From: HIMB59 sp038124765
GTDB lineage: Bacteria; Pseudomonadota; Alphaproteobacteria; HIMB59
Direction: 5' to 3'
Assembly: GCA_038124765.1 (NCBI GenBank)
Contig: JAYPCO010000043.1
Span: 1-7,443 of the forward strand
Length of the DNA stretch: 7,443 nt
In this document: piece by piece, positions 5,874 through 7,443 of the stretch
Layout of the letters: each line of letters opens with the position of its first letter
Numbering within the stretch: position 1 is the first letter of the stretch
Position numbers and translations under genes: made by a program
Notes under the pieces: model-generated
The model's database searches: none
Told to the model about the DNA's origin: nothing
The model's input: the letters and a program-made list of their open reading frames with translations, nothing else

Positions 5874-6731
5874 TTAAAGATTTTTTTCTGGAACGTGAAA
5901 TGTAGTAGAGGCCCAAATACTATGCCAAATGGGCTCCTTTTTATCTAGATCGCCCTTAATGGGATATATAATAACAGCATCAATTAAATAATCTCTTCCA
6001 GGTTCAACTTCAAAAGTTACAACGCCTTGATCATCAGTAAGAAATTTTTCGTTTTTAAAATCCACATTGTCTTTTCTGGAAAATATTTCAACTTGATGAT
6101 TAGTTAATTTTTTCTTTTTATAAAATAAGGTCGCTGAAATTTTATTGTTGTCCAATTCATAGGGGTTTTCTTGCAATACAAATTCAAATAACAGTCCTGT
6201 TTTTTTATCGGTACCTTTAGAGCCATTTACAGCAATTAAAGATTTCGCATACCTTCTATAACTTTCATTAAAATCTTCTTCGGGATATCCTAAGTTAAGG
6301 TGTTCTTGAATTAAATCTTCTCTACCTTTGGCAATGACAAAGTCCTTAAACTTTTGAAATTTTTTATAGTTCACAAATTTATCGGTGGTTTCATGATAGA
6401 CAATGAGAAGATCTTGTAATTTTGTCTGCATTTTAAGAGCGGGTACATCGCCGATAATTCCTTTGACTTCTTCTTTTTTATTTTTATTTCCTGCAAGTAT
6501 TTTAAATTCCTCAAAATCAGCCTCATTGTACATTAGTACCATACCGCTGAAGTCTTGCCCTACTCGCAGATGAGCCTCTAAGTTATTATTATTGAGTTCA
6601 TATTCGATGGGCTCAATCCAAAACTCATGAGAGTAGGATTTCATAACAGCAAAGCTAATTAAAAATACATAAAGCAATGCCAATTGAAATTTGTTAAAAA
6701 TACCTATCGTGCTGCGTTTACTTATTATCAT
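5874..6731 (-). CDS. exported DUF4198 family protein, possible periplasmic metal-related component
   Basis: The 285-residue precursor has a Lys/Arg-containing n-region (1-16), a hydrophobic segment (about 17-29) and a likely cleavage before His35, giving a mature N-terminus HEFWIEP. HEFW-x-EP right after the signal, VGQDF (57-61) and a C-terminal WHSIWASTTFHV (269-280) are features of DUF4198 proteins. These are periplasmic, with beta-rich Ig-like domains, and some are encoded beside nickel or cobalt transporters (NikK type). A segment near 230-250 (TDDQGVVTFEVEPG) looks like such a beta-sandwich repeat. It has no lipobox Cys, so it is probably soluble. The ATG at 6731 has no Shine-Dalgarno; an internal TTG at 6683 would leave an n-region without positive charge. 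The 5' end overlaps the divergent HupE-like gene. The metal role is inference from family and neighbourhood. Confidence 0.82.
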   Translation of the reverse strand: MIISKRSTIGIFNKFQLALLYVFLISFAVMKSYSHEFWIEPIEYELNNNNLEAHLRVGQDFSGMVLMYNEADFEEFKILAGNKNKKEEVKGIIGDVPALKMQTKLQDLLIVYHETTDKFVNYKKFQKFKDFVIAKGREDLIQEHLNLGYPEEDFNESYRRYAKSLIAVNGSKGTDKKTGLLFEFVLQENPYELDNNKISATLFYKKKKLTNHQVEIFSRKDNVDFKNEKFLTDDQGVVTFEVEPGRDYLIDAVIIYPIKGDLDKKEPIWHSIWASTTFHVPEKNL

Positions 6732-7443
6732 TTTTGTTTTTTTTCAGGGGTCTTTAAAATCACATGAAATCAAGCCCGCGGTCCTTGATCTTATCATTGA
6801 AAATCAAAGCATTTCAATGGATTTAAAGATCAATGCTGAGATAGTATTAGCCAATATTGATGCCTCTCAATATGTAGACACTAATAACTCTCCTCAGGCA
6901 AATATTTACGATCAATATCGCTCCCAATCTGCTCTAGAACTAAAAGATGCTATCACCAATCACTGGGAAAAGTTTCAAGAGAAGATAAATGTAAATTTTG
7001 AGGGCGATCCAGTAGCCCTAACTTTGAAAGAAATACAAACCGAGGAGGAGTTAAACTTAGAGCTACCAAGAGAAACAAGTCTTCGAGTCGAATTTATTAA
7101 CCCCAACAAACCTTTTACTATACAATTTGATAAATCCCTTGGTCCCGTAGTCCTTCGACAGTTTAAGAATTTTGACAAGCAGGAAGTTCTCTATACAGCC
7201 TACTTACAACCTGGTGAAATCTCTTCTTTAATTACCCATAGCAATCAAAACTCTACTTTAGATACGATTGCCGAGTATATCCATTTAGGAATTATTCATA
7301 TTATTCCTAAAGGTCTAGATCATATTTTATTTATCTTAGGAATTTTCTTTTACTCACTTCGATTTAAAAATCTACTGTGGCAAGTGACAATGTTTACCTT
7401 AGCACATTCCATTACTCTTATTCTTGCCAGTTTAGGTATGATT
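6709..7443 (+). CDS. HupE/UreJ-type membrane protein with extracytoplasmic N-terminal domain (partial, 3' end missing)
   Basis: The frame is open from the GTG at 6709 to the window end (245 codons). Residues 1-18 form a short signal peptide (MLRLLIIIFVFF then QGSLKS), followed by HEIKPAVLDL, as in HupE/UreJ_2 proteins, which often begin AHE-x-RPA. Residues 19 to about 188 are a periplasmic domain. The membrane part then begins with IHLGIIHIIPKGLDHILF (191-208) and FTLAHSITL (229-237), whose conserved His and Asp (H192, H197, D204, H205, H233) are the family's hallmark. HupE and UreJ proteins are nickel or cobalt permeases; for this long form the substrate is not established. A TTG at 6691 is the only other upstream start; a stop at 6685 excludes longer forms. 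No ribosome-binding site is visible. The start lies within the coding region of the divergent DUF4198 gene. About 100 residues are probably missing. Confidence 0.85.
   Translation, partial: MLRLLIIIFVFFQGSLKSHEIKPAVLDLIIENQSISMDLKINAEIVLANIDASQYVDTNNSPQANIYDQYRSQSALELKDAITNHWEKFQEKINVNFEGDPVALTLKEIQTEEELNLELPRETSLRVEFINPNKPFTIQFDKSLGPVVLRQFKNFDKQEVLYTAYLQPGEISSLITHSNQNSTLDTIAEYIHLGIIHIIPKGLDHILFILGIFFYSLRFKNLLWQVTMFTLAHSITLILASLGMI

Noticed and set aside
6737..6744. A frameshift in the T8 tract near the start of the HupE-like gene.
   Set aside because: The frame as given yields a complete signal peptide continuous with the HEIKPAVLDL start of the mature protein, so no shift is needed. Read-level support was not available.
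6975..7178. A 67-codon open frame on the minus strand inside the HupE-like gene.
   Set aside because: It lies wholly opposite a gene with a signal peptide and family motifs, its product (Ser/Arg-rich, no recognisable domain) has no support, and there is no ribosome site.

Overview
The window is AT-rich and gene-dense, with very short spacers and overlapping gene ends, as in a streamlined, probably aquatic bacterium. The gene order trpB-trpA-accD-folC is typical of Proteobacteria. Several protein stretches read as alphaproteobacterial: 'LHPKFSDLSLGRI' at the FolC N-terminus, 'YYISATGITG' in TrpA and 'HRKDLRDTLAK' at the AccD C-terminus. A low-GC marine alphaproteobacterium (SAR11 or HIMB59-like) is my best guess; this is inference from remembered family sequences, not a search.

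Left part, plus strand (1-3971): a tightly packed housekeeping operon. It holds the 3' end of trpB (tryptophan synthase beta), trpA (alpha), accD (acetyl-CoA carboxylase beta), folC (folate synthase) and a ten-helix EamA/DMT permease. Junctions overlap (trpB/trpA by 8 bases; ATGA at trpA/accD and folC/eamA) or are nearly abutting (accD/folC, same reading frame across TAA TAA, with a TTG start). The conserved enzymes carry some unusual residues: Cys at the PLP-contacting Ser of TrpB, a C-x-C in place of the first C-x2-C of the AccD zinc ribbon, and DGFHNL for DGAHNP in FolC.

Middle (3973-4886), minus strand: a lone SAM-dependent methyltransferase that converges on the permease with one base between the stops. 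Behind it lies a roughly 200-base intergenic region with a strong intrinsic terminator and a set of mutually complementary short repeats.

Right part: a minus-strand cluster reading leftward (6731-4887), consisting of an exported DUF4198-type protein, a small four-helix membrane protein (DUF3147-like) and a Nu-class/YfcG-like glutathione transferase, ending at the terminator. Head-to-head with it, and apparently overlapping its 5' end, a plus-strand HupE/UreJ-type membrane protein begins at a GTG codon and runs off the window. The DUF4198 protein and the HupE protein both have signal peptides predicted to leave a His-Glu N-terminus. Together they are a plausible metal (Ni/Co/Cu) handling pair and the least understood part of the window. 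I found no tRNA, rRNA, CRISPR array, insertion sequence or phage gene.
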